The notes under the pieces: generated by a model
Seen by the model: the letters and a program-made list of their open reading frames with translations, nothing else
What the model was told of the DNA's origin: nothing
Database searches by the model: none
Shown here: in pieces, positions 12,458 to 23,521 of the stretch
Layout of the letters: each line of letters starts with the position of its first letter
How positions within the stretch are numbered: the stretch's first letter is position 1
Source of the DNA: Rhynchosporium graminicola
Lineage: Eukaryota > Ascomycota > Leotiomycetes > Helotiales > Ploettnerulaceae
Direction of reading: 5' to 3'
DNA: 64,000 nt
NCBI GenBank assembly: GCA_900074885.1
Contig: FJUW01000020.1
Coordinates: 88,199 to 152,198 of the forward strand
Program-made: the position numbers and the translations under genes

Positions 12458-15400
12458 GATTGCGAGCTACAATCGGTTTGTGTATAGTGGAGGAGAAGTC
12501 GAGATATTAAAGAGTTGTATTTATCCCATGAGACACAAGCTTCGAAGCTCTCTCTTATCACACCTTTTTTTTTTGATCTGACCACGGATTGATCCTGGTC
12601 GAATATGCAGGTTGGGGTGATATTTCCGTGAACAGCCGGTCTTCAGGAGGAGGATATTAATATTATCTTCGATGTGTTGTGCTTCGAATTCGAGAGGCGT
12701 TGCGGGCCGAGGAGTGATGAAGTTGAGGGGAAATCGATGACTGAACGACGTGTATGTGCCACCACCGTCTGATGCTTTCTTCCAACTGGCCAAAGTTACG
12801 AATGTCGTGATTGTACAGACCAAGCAAAGGCGTTTTCAGTCGAAACGGATTCTGCCAGCAGAAGCTTTGGGTGACGGGGTGGCACCAGGCTATATATCAA
12901 ACGATGGAAATGAAACGGGTTTGTGTCTTGCGTGCTCGTGCTCGTGCTGTGTGCTTTGTGCTTTTGTGCTTGTCTCCGTAGTCCCGTACCGTCTATCCCC
13001 GTGTATCCCGTATATCTCGTATTTATCACCGTACTGACAACGGGGAGTATTGAGCTTGAGCCTGAGCTTGTGCAGCGGGATGCAGGTGTTGACAAGCTCG
13101 CAGGACCAAGCTAAGCTAGCGGTGAATCCAAGCCCAGCACGAAGTGTAGTACTTACAGGTATAAGTATGAGGGGTGGATCTAGGCTGCGTTATTTAGCGG
13201 CTTGGACCTCCTCCTTTCCTCCTCCTCGGTCAACATGGGAGCAGAGGAGAGAGGCTCGAGAGAGTCTCGAGAGAGTTAAGCCAGCCAGGTCTGAACTCGG
13301 AGATATGAGTGACGACTTGCATGTTACTTCGTACGAGTACGGTTGGTGGTACATCCTCCCTCGGATATAAAAATCACATGCTTCCCACAATGCCTTAGCT
13401 AACGAACCCCTGCATTATCCAATATTGAATCTCGCTGCAGTTCGTTCGTGCGTGTGTGCATCATTGCAGCAACGTGCAAACTAAGTACTTGTAGTTGCCT
13501 GGATGTCGAGGAACAATGATTACCTGCCTAGGTACAGTACCCAGGTAGGTAGGTACTGTAGGTAGCATATCAGGAAACTCAGGCACGGATGCATATATGC
13601 TATGCAGGGATATATATGTCAGCAGCTGTGGAGCCGCATACCAGCTGGCTGAACAGTGAACACCACTTATACCACATCATAAATCACATAAATCACATCA
13701 CAAATTACCTATCCCTCGCTATTCCTCCGCTCCCCTCAGACAATTCAATCCCCGAGCGACACCTGCCGTCCATCCGCTCAAGCCCGAGGTGCCGCAAATC
13801 GCAAATCATCGAAACCGCCTCCGATTACCAAGATTACCGAGAGAGGCTTGAGCACATCCTTCCCATACTTATACAGTAGTAACAGTATACTCTGTAAACC
13901 ACCCGCCCAATCACAAATAAATGCATCTTAAAACCACGACATTCACGCACTATCACAGCAAGCTAAAAAGCCTATCTACAGCCTAATCCAGCCAAGACCA
14001 AGTAAGGATCTAGGATTAAAAAAAGGAAGCCAGCGAATATAGACTGCTTATTCGTTGAGTCAACACGGAAACAGCTATAAGAGGCTTAGCTTGATCGCCT
14101 TGAGGTTCATGAGAAGCAATAGGTAATACTCCGATACTGCTTTTAAACCTTCGTTTTTTGATCTTCGGATAAGGCAAAATAGATACTCCATAGACACAGG
14201 GCATATTCTGCCGAAGCGAATAGCTTGAAATGTACTAGAGAGACATGTTTTAAGTCCCAGATTCTTCTTCCTTTTGCGAAGTTAATCTTGGCTGGAATAG
14301 GCTGTACCTACCCACCTTACCTTAACACGTTCTTCCTCGTCGATATATCTATTTTCCCCAAAGCACGGCAGCACAGCACCAGTGCACAACGCCATGTCAG
14401 CGCCAAAGTGGAAAGAAGGCCCTTCTACATCTGTCTGTCGTATTCACTATCCACTGCTGCATGCCTGCCTTACCTATGTACCCAGGTAGGCCGGTGTATG
14501 GTATTATCCGCACACCAAATAGGCGAGAACGAAGAAAATCAATAAGAGACCCCTTCTAGGACGCAATACAATCCGATGTTCAACCGAGCAAAAAATCCCA
14601 ATAAAAATACCCCTCTTCTCTGCTCGAAAGAAGCGCTACTGCGCCCTTTGGTAATACTTTCAATAAAAATCTGATCCGTAGATGTGAAGAGGGTCGGTGT
14701 GCTCCTCTGCGTTTTCGATTTTGGTGTGCGGACAATACCGTACCACCGGGAGAGCCCATGTAGGTAGGCAGGCACCAATATATCAGTCAGTACGTACCTA
14801 TGCACAATAAAGCAAGGAGAAGGAAAAAAAAAAAAAGAAGGAGAGAATTTAGAAATGGCCCGAGATCCACTGAACTACCTTCCTTCCTTTCCGTCCGTAT
14901 CTGCATCCCATCCCGCTTCGATCGCTCCGACCCGACCCAACAAAACTCGAGCCCCTCCCTCACCTGAACTTCCTTACGGATTTAGGTAGGTACAGTAGTA
15001 GCAGTAGCACTTGGCCTAGTTGGTCCGAGGCCCTGAGCTAAGCAAAGCTAAGCTAAGCCCGCGTGAAAGGGTCAAGATCGATGTCATGGCATGTCAAGTC
15101 ATGTCAGGTCATGTCCTCGGGATGCATGCATGCGAGGTGCTTCGGGTTTTGATCGCGGACGGAGGCGAGGGAGGCTCGAGGGGGGACGTCATTGACTTTA
15201 TGCATTAACAAGAAGTAGGAAAGACGTTGGGTTTCATCTTCTTTTTTGAAACTTTGTTGGTGGTATCTCATATACGAGAAGTCGAGATGAAGAAACTAGA
15301 TGAAGCGGAAGCGACATTACAAGCTTATCATGTTTACCTTGACGATCACCATTCTACTCTAATAACCCAGCCGGGCTCTCCGTAGGTAAGGGTCTTGCAG

Positions 15401-15736
15401 AAAGCTTGTATTAATCAGATTGAAACAATTCATGTTGTGTAACTTCAAAAGTGGTTGATACATTATTCTAGATCGTCCATGGTTCCCGCGCGATTCATCG
15501 TCCGGCTCGATGCTGAGCCTTCGACAGGTCAGTTAGCACTATTGTTTATTTACATTGTGCCTGCCATTTCAAGATGACAATTCTTGAGCTCCACGCGTTT
15601 GGTGGAGCGTGGCATGAGAATGTCCAGCCGGAGCCTCCTGGAAGCCGTCCACGGTCTCGAAGCCGCTGTTAAGGGAGGCTGATATTTTTGCGACGGAAGG
15701 CATTTCCCCAAGTCTTGAAGTTCGATCGTGTCGAGT
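12458..15736. other. 3.3 kb gene-free stretch upstream of the cyclin-box gene
   Basis: No coding region is supported on either strand. The stretch is rich in low-complexity DNA: GTGCTCGTGCTCGTGCT-like runs near 12930-12970, CT-rich tracts, poly-A near 14826-14838, and GTAGGTA-type clusters near 13521-13565, 14475-14500, 14758-14775 and 14984-15010. It separates the starts of one - strand gene (12457) from the end of another (15737), so it is unusually long for a single promoter. Confidence 0.45.
13521..13565. repeat. GTAGGTA/GGTAC low-complexity cluster with internal palindromes
   Basis: The segment carries CCTAGG, GGTACAGTACC and CAGGTAGGTAGGTACTG in a row. Similar GTAGGTA strings recur within the next 1.5 kb. 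The pattern is a simple-sequence cluster; no function can be read from it. Confidence 0.5.
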
Positions 15737-18316
15737 TCAAGTAAGATGGAAATGATCCCCCTCCCCTTTTTTCCCCACTATCCCCAACCTGACCTTCCTC
15801 CTCCATCTCTGCTCCCTCTCTGCCCCCTCCCTCTCCTCCCTCTTCTTCTTCTTTCTCTCATACACTGCCCTGATGCACCTCCTAATTCTCTCCCTGCCCT
15901 CCTCGAAATTGGCTCTCGCAAGTGCAACCACATTATCGACATCCTCAGGCGTATACACGAAATTCCAGGTACTCATGTAATCGCTGGTGACGGGGTCAAC
16001 GCCGGGGATCTTTGGGTTGCTGAGGAAGGGGAAGTAGATCACGGCGATGCCGGCATCGGGTTGCATCAATTGCCAGTCTTCTTTGACGGCTTTGGAGCGT
16101 ACGTCTTCGGTGGTGGATGTGCGTTCTTCGGTGGTTCCGACCCAGATGGTGCAGTATCCTAGATCGCCTGTATCCTCGTCGTCTTGGCTCTGAGATGCTT
16201 TGGAGCCTTGCCTTTCGATCTCTTCAAGATGCTCTTTCTGCTCAGCTTTTGCGTCTGCGACCTTGGCGTCCGCTTCTTCTGCGGTGATTGCTTGAGCCTC
16301 CTCGAGTTGTCCGGCTGTTTTCTCGGCTGTATCGCTCTGTTGAGGCCACCCGGTCCCTAAAGGCCATCCTTTGATCCCACGTTGGCGAGCATAACCGTCA
16401 GCGACCGATAACCAGTTCTCCGTCTTGATGTCCGCTGAGGCATCGAATGCGATAAGAACATCTACATCTCTACCCGGACGCAGTAGAGGATAGATGGGAA
16501 GGTTGTTTGACATGCCAGCATCCATGAGTTGCAGGTGTGGCGTCTTGAAGATACCCTCCGGGACTGTTTCTGGTAGCTTGCCCTCCATCTTGTATGCGAA
16601 GTTTGGTATCGATGCAGGTACGATGGGATGGACTTTGCTTAGATCATCATCCCGTCCTTCGATCATCTCATCGACTCCACCGAATCCAGTCAAGCCTTTG
16701 ACAAGTGGTCGGACTTCTTTGTAGTAATGAGAGAGCGTAGCACAGAAAGCGCTCCCAAAGACGCCTAGCAATAATGGCAATCGAAGTTCGGGAAGGCGAA
16801 GCCCATCTCCATCATGAGGAAGATCCTTACCATCCTCGAATTTCCGCCCTATGCTCCAAGTTGGTATACCTGCTCCAAACTCCTCGCAGAATAATTCAAA
16901 TGGCGATATTTCGAACCACTGAAACCAGGCTTCCTTCTTAGCCTTAGCTTTAGTCTCTTCCGAAGGAGAATCTGTTGCCTTTTCTTCCGCCGATTCTTCT
17001 TCAATTATGGGTATCTCATGGCGGACTGCCGTATATATGGGCATTGGATTCTCACCGTGCTTAATGTAGTCGCGCTGATTTGAAATCTTGAGATCTCTGT
17101 TGTCCACACCAACCTCTCCTTTCGGTACAAGTAATCTTGCAGCCAGTAGTAGACCGTAGATGTCAACCAAACCGAAATCTGCGTTCGGGTCTCCTTTGAG
17201 CTTTTCGACAAAACCACTTAGAAGGAACTTGTTTGTTGGTGCAGAGTTGAGTGCTGCAAGAGCCACTGGCGGATAGGCGATATGAACTCCAAGCCTAGCC
17301 TTCAAGTGATCCACCATCTTGTCCATTCTCCGTCCTCCTAATGACGAATTGTATAGTGTCTGAAGCCAACAAGAGCCACTGACACCAGCGGTGTAAGTGA
17401 CACAGTCAAAAAGTCCATCTTCGCTCGTGGCCAGCATCGAACCTGTTCCAGCAACTAGGGCCCTTAGGCCTCCACCGGAACCGACCATTGCGATTGTTGG
17501 CACGTCGTCCGGATGAACGTCTTCCTCCGGCAAGCCCAGATACTTTGCCAGGGCTGTTGTAGTGACCCTTTTTCTCTTCGCCAGGAAATCCTTCTCTTCT
17601 TCGCATAGTTCAGACGAAACTCTGACCGAAGCTGCATACTCGATTTCTGGGTTGATATCTGGATCATGCGCCTCCTGCCAAATTCCATCTGCCAAAGACC
17701 CTGGCGCCATAGACAACTCCTTCTGTAATTTTGTTATATATTCCGGAAGGAGTTTTGCCCATTCTGGCATCACGAAATCCACGATAGTTTGCGGTACCGA
17801 GCTCCATTGTAGATCCGTCACCGAAGAGAAAAGCGCGAATTTCGTTGAGAAACTGCCCCAAGCAGTGTCATCTGTAGATGTGACAACAGCCTTTACGCTG
17901 TCCGTGAAGGGCAATACCTCGAGATTATGGACGTTTTCTGCTGCAACCTCCTCTTTCTTCTCTTGTATCGCCTGTCGTCTCAATCTATCCTCGCGTATCT
18001 CTCTCCGAAGTCGAGTGGCAGGGAGAGGTTGAAGCTGGTCAGTCCTGTAGAGGATGTAGGTCAAACTACCCGCGATAACTACTGAGGTCACTCCGACGAG
18101 CGCGGTTCGAGAGATGGTAGCCATTATCGTCCGAGGGGATTTGGACTTTGTTTTAGTGAAAAGTGAACGTGTAGCAGTTTTAGTAAACTGTTGATGCTTT
18201 CGCTGCCATGTTTGAGGTCTTATCGTACAGGTGAGTCGTGGTTGAGGATGGTGAATATAAACACCCCGCGGTGGTGTTATTCGCAATGCGCGGCGAGGCA
18301 TTGACGACGACGACAT
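15737..18316 (-). CDS. Membrane-anchored cPLA2-family phospholipase (859 residues)
   Basis: A single intact frame encodes the lysophospholipase/cytosolic phospholipase A2 catalytic fold, which hydrolyses acyl esters of phospholipids using a Ser-Asp dyad. GSGGGLRALVAGTGSM (near residue 277) supplies the oxyanion glycines and the conserved Arg. GVSGSCWLQ (near 312) holds the nucleophile Ser in a G-x-S-G-S setting. DAGMSNNLP (near 599) holds the catalytic Asp. Residues 1-65 are Arg/Ser/Thr-rich and poor in acidic residues, like a mitochondrial presequence, and a hydrophobic helix (TALVGVTSVVIAGSLTYILY) follows at about 71-90. This suggests anchoring in a mitochondrial or other inner membrane. 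A shorter product could start at Met65 (MATISRTAL). There is a Glu/Ala-rich insert near residues 670-720 and a basic C-terminus (KKKKREERE). The catalytic core is complete. Confidence 0.88.
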   Translation of the reverse strand: MSSSSMPRRALRITPPRGVYIHHPQPRLTCTIRPQTWQRKHQQFTKTATRSLFTKTKSKSPRTIMATISRTALVGVTSVVIAGSLTYILYRTDQLQPLPATRLRREIREDRLRRQAIQEKKEEVAAENVHNLEVLPFTDSVKAVVTSTDDTAWGSFSTKFALFSSVTDLQWSSVPQTIVDFVMPEWAKLLPEYITKLQKELSMAPGSLADGIWQEAHDPDINPEIEYAASVRVSSELCEEEKDFLAKRKRVTTTALAKYLGLPEEDVHPDDVPTIAMVGSGGGLRALVAGTGSMLATSEDGLFDCVTYTAGVSGSCWLQTLYNSSLGGRRMDKMVDHLKARLGVHIAYPPVALAALNSAPTNKFLLSGFVEKLKGDPNADFGLVDIYGLLLAARLLVPKGEVGVDNRDLKISNQRDYIKHGENPMPIYTAVRHEIPIIEEESAEEKATDSPSEETKAKAKKEAWFQWFEISPFELFCEEFGAGIPTWSIGRKFEDGKDLPHDGDGLRLPELRLPLLLGVFGSAFCATLSHYYKEVRPLVKGLTGFGGVDEMIEGRDDDLSKVHPIVPASIPNFAYKMEGKLPETVPEGIFKTPHLQLMDAGMSNNLPIYPLLRPGRDVDVLIAFDASADIKTENWLSVADGYARQRGIKGWPLGTGWPQQSDTAEKTAGQLEEAQAITAEEADAKVADAKAEQKEHLEEIERQGSKASQSQDDEDTGDLGYCTIWVGTTEERTSTTEDVRSKAVKEDWQLMQPDAGIAVIYFPFLSNPKIPGVDPVTSDYMSTWNFVYTPEDVDNVVALARANFEEGRERIRRCIRAVYERKKKKREEREGAEREQRWRRKVRLGIVGKKGEGDHFHLT

Positions 18317-20436
18317 CGTGAAGGAGGGACTGTTAGATCCTTATGAAAGAAAAAAAGAGACATGGATCAACAAACAATCGGGAGTGATGTGATGTGATAG
18401 GAGGATAGGAAGACTAGAAGCAGGTTGCAGGTTGCAGGTGCATGTGCTCCGAGAAAGTGGGAAAACATGGAACCTGTTGACTTGACTCGAGCCAACTTTG
18501 ACGCGCAATTGGCGGGCGGATTCGATCTGCACAGGTCAGGTACAGTCAAGTCAGTCAGTCAGTCCTTCGTACGTCCGGTCGGTACAGACTTTGATGTGGC
18601 GCGAGCTCTTGTGGCTGTGCTGCGGAGTATGGCCTGACCCGCCGATGACGCGTGATCGGCAGGCACAACTGAGAAAAAAGCATGTGACTGACTGTGGATC
18701 GAGGTACGGTACGGAAAGTACTTACTGTATGACAACTGACAAGCAGAACCAATTTCTATTCTTTCGCTTGATCTTGCCCGTCAGTCTTTTCATGCGGGAA
18801 GTCTGAAGATGGCTTTGACACGATTCTGATTTCCCCCCGGTCTTGCTTGACGAAAGTGGAGCTGAGGCCGAAGTATGTTGATGACCTTCTACTAAGTACT
18901 ACTAAGTAGACAGTAATTCTCGCCCGCGCTGATATTCCCAGCCTTCAAAACTCCAGATGCGCGTGTTACTCTCTCCTCAAAATGAAACGACTTCCGGCCT
19001 GGCCTTCTTGATATCGAAAATATCACTAAATTTCTTTCTCTGCCTGATGTCCTGGTCCGTTGCGAGACCTGTATGGGTGAGGTCCAAATCAGTCAGCACT
19101 GTAGTATTCGAGCACCACGCTCTCCACTTGCTCTTTGGCGACTTTCGTTCGTGGCTGCAATTAACTCCTCCCCTTCATAGTAGCCTGATACTGGATCTCC
19201 ATATCGCCAGTGGCATGTGGCTGTTCAATGCTGGAAGTCTCTTTCAATTGTCGCTGGAGCGCGTCAGCTTAGCTTCGTCTGGAAAGATGCGTCGTTACTA
19301 TAGTGGGAAAGATCTTTCCTGATGTCATCGAGCACTCTGGGGTGTTCGGCACTACATTCGGGATGATTCGGCGAGTTAAGGCTCTACTGATGAAGCAACT
19401 AAAAATTTCAGGCGTACATGACTCGAATACTCCACCATTTGTGAATCTCTCAGCAGCTTCTGTTGGCCACTATTCCCGGAAGACAGTCATGTTTCGACAT
19501 CTTGAACGGAAGAACAGGATATTGTTCAGGTGGCTATAAGGAATAGGAGCTTAAATGGTATCTTTGCTTTATTTCAGCGACCAGCTACCGTCTGACACTT
19601 GTCTTGCGCATGCCTGATATTCCTCAACAGTAGCTCAGCTAGATGGTTTGATGATCGACGGGACAGTGAAATCTATGATCTTCGAAGTTTGCGTACAGTA
19701 CGATCCGATAAAGCATCAACGTGTCGTGCAGTGTGATTGCTATTCAGACATTCAGAACTTATGAATGGAACTTTTCAATCCTGATCTTGGTCGGCTTCAA
19801 AGAGTTGGACAAGTAGAGATGCAAACAGACAGATATGTTCCGATGTGATAGCTGCATAATAGCGCCGGTACTGCCATGGATTGCAATGAGAATTGTACAA
19901 AGTACACTTTACCGGGAATGACCCAAGGACCTTCAGAATCTGAGATTCGCAACTTGGAAATATGGTAAACAGCAGCAACGCAAGAAAGACACTCGAGTCT
20001 GATTCGAAGATATTGAATGCTGGCTGGCCACTGGCATCCCCCCTATATAATGAAGGTGTCTTGATTGGTGATAAGGCAAAGACTTCAATATGGACGCAGC
20101 CTTCTGAAATTCCTCAAGCCCGAACAAAGGGACGCTTGCCATGGTGGCAACAAGGGAAAGAGCAGGTCAAGTTAACCACAACTGCCCAAACCAGGAGCCG
20201 ACCATTCGAAACCAAACATGTAGAAACTTGTCAACTTAATGATTTCCGAATCACATCGAAATCTTGCATGGTAAAAAAGTTGATCGACGACGATGAGGGG
20301 AGGGATAATATACCCCCACACTTCGGCAGAATCCGCCTAACCGCATCCCGACAGGGTTTCTTAGTCAAACATGGCCATGGCGGCCAGCACGTATCCGTTA
20401 GGGCGCGCAGTCTGGTCTTTGAAGCATCAGCAGTCG
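18317..20436. other. 2.1 kb intergenic region between phospholipase and EXO70 starts
   Basis: The flanking genes point away from each other, so this should hold both promoters. Short tandem runs occur: CAGGTTG three times at about 18421-18440 and GTCA/GTCAGTCA near 18546-18562. ORFs such as 19962-20477 overlap the true EXO70 start in other frames and lack coding signals. No gene is supported. Confidence 0.45.
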
Positions 20437-22568
20437 ATGATGGCAGTCGGTCTGGGCACGAGACAAGCTGCCGATGAGGAGGCCAGGGCTGAGGTTGAGG
20501 TAAGGAGCCTATATTTCTAGGACGAATTCGAAGGGAAGGCTATCTGCCAGCTCTTGGAGCGCAGTGGTCTTACGACAGAGTGGGACTTGGACGTATCTGG
20601 AATTGCGCTGACCAGCACATCAGGTCCTCAACAGCAGGCTGGAGAAGACTCGAATATTGAATACCAAATTATCCGCATCCTTGGCTCGACTGGAACTGAG
20701 CGGGAAAAGTGTACAGGAGGCAATTGGCCCGATTTATGGAAATACACAGAAGTTGCAGGTGCTGGGAACAAGTATAGTGGACCATATTCAGTTACAGGAG
20801 CGCTTCTAATCATTCGCAGATATCGATGGAGTTATCACAGCAATAGAAAGGATTCGACAGCCTCCGGACATCAAGAGCAATGAGGAGGAAATCATTCGGA
20901 AGGGGTCAGCAGTTTATTCCGTCTGTGAAGCTCAAGTACTAACAGTTTTGTAGCCCCGAGAAGGCTGGCCTGGCTCCATTCTTGAGTTCTGTCAAACGAG
21001 TAAACAAGGCACTTTCCGATTTGAAGCAAACAAACCTCCGGTCGAACCAGCAAGCAGTGGCAGATCTGTCTAAGTTGCTCAAGTATGGAAGCGAACAATT
21101 GGAGCAGCATTTCCAGAGGCTCCTTCAGGAAGATTCGAACCCTATCGAACCTCTGCACTACATTACGAAAGACAAGCCATTCCCGATGCTGTCGCAAGAC
21201 AAGTCGACTCGTCTGGGCCTGATCAACTCATATGTCGTCTCTGTTGCGAGGCAGTCGGGGTCATCTCGAGATTCTCCTATGTTACAGGTTTATGCAAACA
21301 TCAGAGGTCCATATTTGGTAGCCACTCTACAAAATTTGGCTGCTGCGTCTGTCAATACTGCTAAGAAGAAGTCACCGGATGCTGTCTATCGACAAGGAAC
21401 CAATGGCTTGGGTACATATGCAATGGGTATGGAAGGGGCCTTCTTGGCCGAATATGGCAGCATTTCCAGTCTATTTGCTCGAGACGAATGGGGGAAAGTC
21501 TTCAATCTGTGCTGTCAGGGAGCAATATCGGAGCTGGCAAGAACATTAAGAGATTTAGATTTGCATATCAAGGCTAACTTCACAACCGATTGTTTTCTTG
21601 CCTATGAGATCATCGAAATCATGTCGAATCTATCTTCCAACATGGAGGAACGGACGGGCGAGTTGAAACCGTCATTTGCCGCAGCGTTGAAGCCAATACG
21701 AGAGACAGGGAAGTCATCACTGAGTGAATTGCTGGATGATACTCGCCGTCGTATTGCCAGCCTCCCGACAGTACCACAAGATTCAGCCGCGATGCCAATC
21801 ACGCAAGAAACAATGACTCGTCTACAGACGATGGTCGATTTCTTGCGGCCAATCTCAAGTATTATGGTCTCCATTGGTGATGGTGGTTGGAAAACAAACG
21901 CATCATCCAATCAGTCTTTGGATCAAATACCAACCCTGAACTCCTTTGACGTAGGGGCGGATGGAAAGGAAATTTTTGCCAACTATAGCATGGACACAAT
22001 CGATATCCTGCTCAGCTCTCTAGAGCAAAAGGCCAGACCCTTGCTGAAAGGAAAACCTCCTCTCGGCGTATTCATCGCAAACAACGCCACAATCGTAGAT
22101 CGCATGATCCGCACTTCAGAACTCCAACCCCTCCTCCAATCCCGCATGGCTGATGTCGACAAGTGGCGCAAGAATGGCGCCTCCTTGTATGGCTCTGCAT
22201 GGCGAGAGCCCTCGACCCACCTGTTGGACGTCCAGTACACGAACCGAGGAGGACAACGACCGCCTTCTGGTTCTGCCGCCGCCATCGACTCAGCTGCCAT
22301 TATCAAAGGCCTTAGCAGTAAGGATAAAGATACCATCAAGGAGAAATTCCGGCTTTTCAATGCTAGTTTCGATGATCTGGTACAAAAGCATAAGAGTATG
22401 AGCATGGAGCGTGAGGTACGCGAGATGTTAGGCCGCCAGGTCCAGCAGATGATTGAGCCTCTGTATGGCAGATTCTGGGATCGCTATCATGAGGTTGACA
22501 AGGGGAAGGGCAAGTATGTAAAGTACGACAAGGGGGCCATCTCAGCCATTTTCTTGGGCCTGTCATGA
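20437..22568 (+). CDS. EXO70: Exocyst complex subunit Exo70
   Basis: Four exons close in phase: 20437-20499, 20624-20771, 20820-20904 and 20954-22568 (1911 nt, 636 residues), all with GT-AG introns. The N-terminus MMAVGLGTRQAADEEARA and the following VLNSRLEKTR helix match the coiled-coil start of fungal Exo70. The long last exon carries KALSDLKQTNLRSNQQAVAD and the Exo70 helical-rod domain (about residues 250-630), ending in a Lys/Gly-rich segment before the stop. Exo70 is the exocyst subunit that binds PI(4,5)P2 and Rho/Cdc42 GTPases and tethers secretory vesicles at growth sites. In-frame ATGs at 20371 and 20377 would add about 20 residues; an upstream TAG at about 20362 limits the extension. 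I prefer 20437/20440 because family similarity begins there. Length is normal for the family. Confidence 0.93.
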
Positions 22569-23087
22569 ACTTTTCAATAAATGGTGTTTATCTACTGTGC
22601 ATAGCTTCGAGACATGTCATGGTGGAGGACGAATCTGCAAAACAGATACTTGTCTGGGTGACATGATACCAGGGATTTGGAGTTGGTTACATTGGCGTTG
22701 ACATCCTCAATTTGAGCATTGGGAGCTTATTTCGGTTATGTTAGGAATGTATAACACTTTATTGGCATGTTGCATTACGATATGCCTGCTTCCATACCGT
22801 GATCCAGCATGCGATCTGCAGTTCTCCCTCCGTGAAAACCACCTACTCGACGGAGTTCAGACAAAAGGGTAAAATCAAGACCGAAGCAGGTCCACTGAAT
22901 GTTCCCAAACAAATCCCATGGACTCCATCCGTTGGACCTCGTAACGCCATGCCCGTTCCCATTCCATTCCCTTCCAGTTCTCAAATCCATACCTCCCCAC
23001 TAAACGCATAACACACCTGAGCCCCGAATTCGAAGAAGATGAATGAGAAAATGAAGATCAAAACAACGAAAGACAAGAAATATTCCT
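22569..23087. other. Gene-free stretch after EXO70
   Basis: It contains the EXO70 3' flank and, on the - strand, the 3' flank of the small ORF region starting at 23088. Nothing else is recognised. Confidence 0.4.
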
Positions 23088-23368
23088 CTAAAGAACGCCG
23101 CCTGAGAAGACGAATGCGACTGAAAGCAGAACGACAGTGCCACAATACACGATCCGAAACAACAAAGGTGCATTCGTAAACGAGGGTCGAGTACGGGGTT
23201 GAGATGGAGGTCGAGGTTGGAGTCTGTATCTTCTCAAGGCCGATTCATATTGATAGATGAGATTCCGTGTTATGAACGTATGTCGTGACCAAAAATCGAG
23301 ATGATGAAGTGATAGATTCAATCTCGCGAGCCAATCGCGTAGTCCGACGTATGTCTGCCTGCCTATAC
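23088..23368 (-). CDS. Possible downstream exon with C-terminal membrane segment
   Basis: An open - strand frame without its own ATG starts just after the stop of the cysteine-rich ORF at 23369. It is Arg/Leu-rich (GLRDWLARLNLSLHHLDFW), then has a Pro/Arg linker, and ends in a hydrophobic helix (IVYCGTVVLLSVAFVFSGG) four residues before the stop, as in tail-anchored proteins. It could be joined to the upstream ORF by a GT-AG intron, but the only in-phase option I see is about 35 nt (GTGTGA...GGCAG), shorter than usual. It may instead belong to an unidentified transcript or be chance. Confidence 0.25.
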
Positions 23369-23521
23369 TTATAGACAATCGGTATTCTCACACCAGCCAC
23401 ACAAATCATGATCGCCGTACTGGTCTTCCTTGCAGCAGTAGCCACAGCATTTCGCGACGAGAACTTCTGGCGAGGCGATTGCTTGGGTCGGGAGTGGTTG
23501 GCGGGGGGTTTGGGTTGCCAT
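23369..23521 (-). CDS. Small cysteine-rich hypothetical protein (50 residues)
   Basis: The ATG at 23521 opens MATQTPRQPLPTQ, then the compact motif CCGYCCKEDQYGDHDLCGWC ends near CENTDC. The Cys spacing (CC-x2-CC-x11-C-x2-C-x4-C) could bind zinc or form disulfides. There is no signal peptide, which argues against a secreted effector. The upstream in-frame extension to 23701 has no ATG. The motif is the main reason for listing it. A membrane-tail frame follows immediately and may be part of the same gene. Function unknown. Confidence 0.35.
   Translation of the reverse strand: MATQTPRQPLPTQAIASPEVLVAKCCGYCCKEDQYGDHDLCGWCENTDCL

Noticed and set aside
19962..20477. 171-residue + strand ORF before EXO70
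   Set aside because: It overlaps the first EXO70 exon in another frame; the EXO70 exon has family similarity and a clean splice, the ORF has none.
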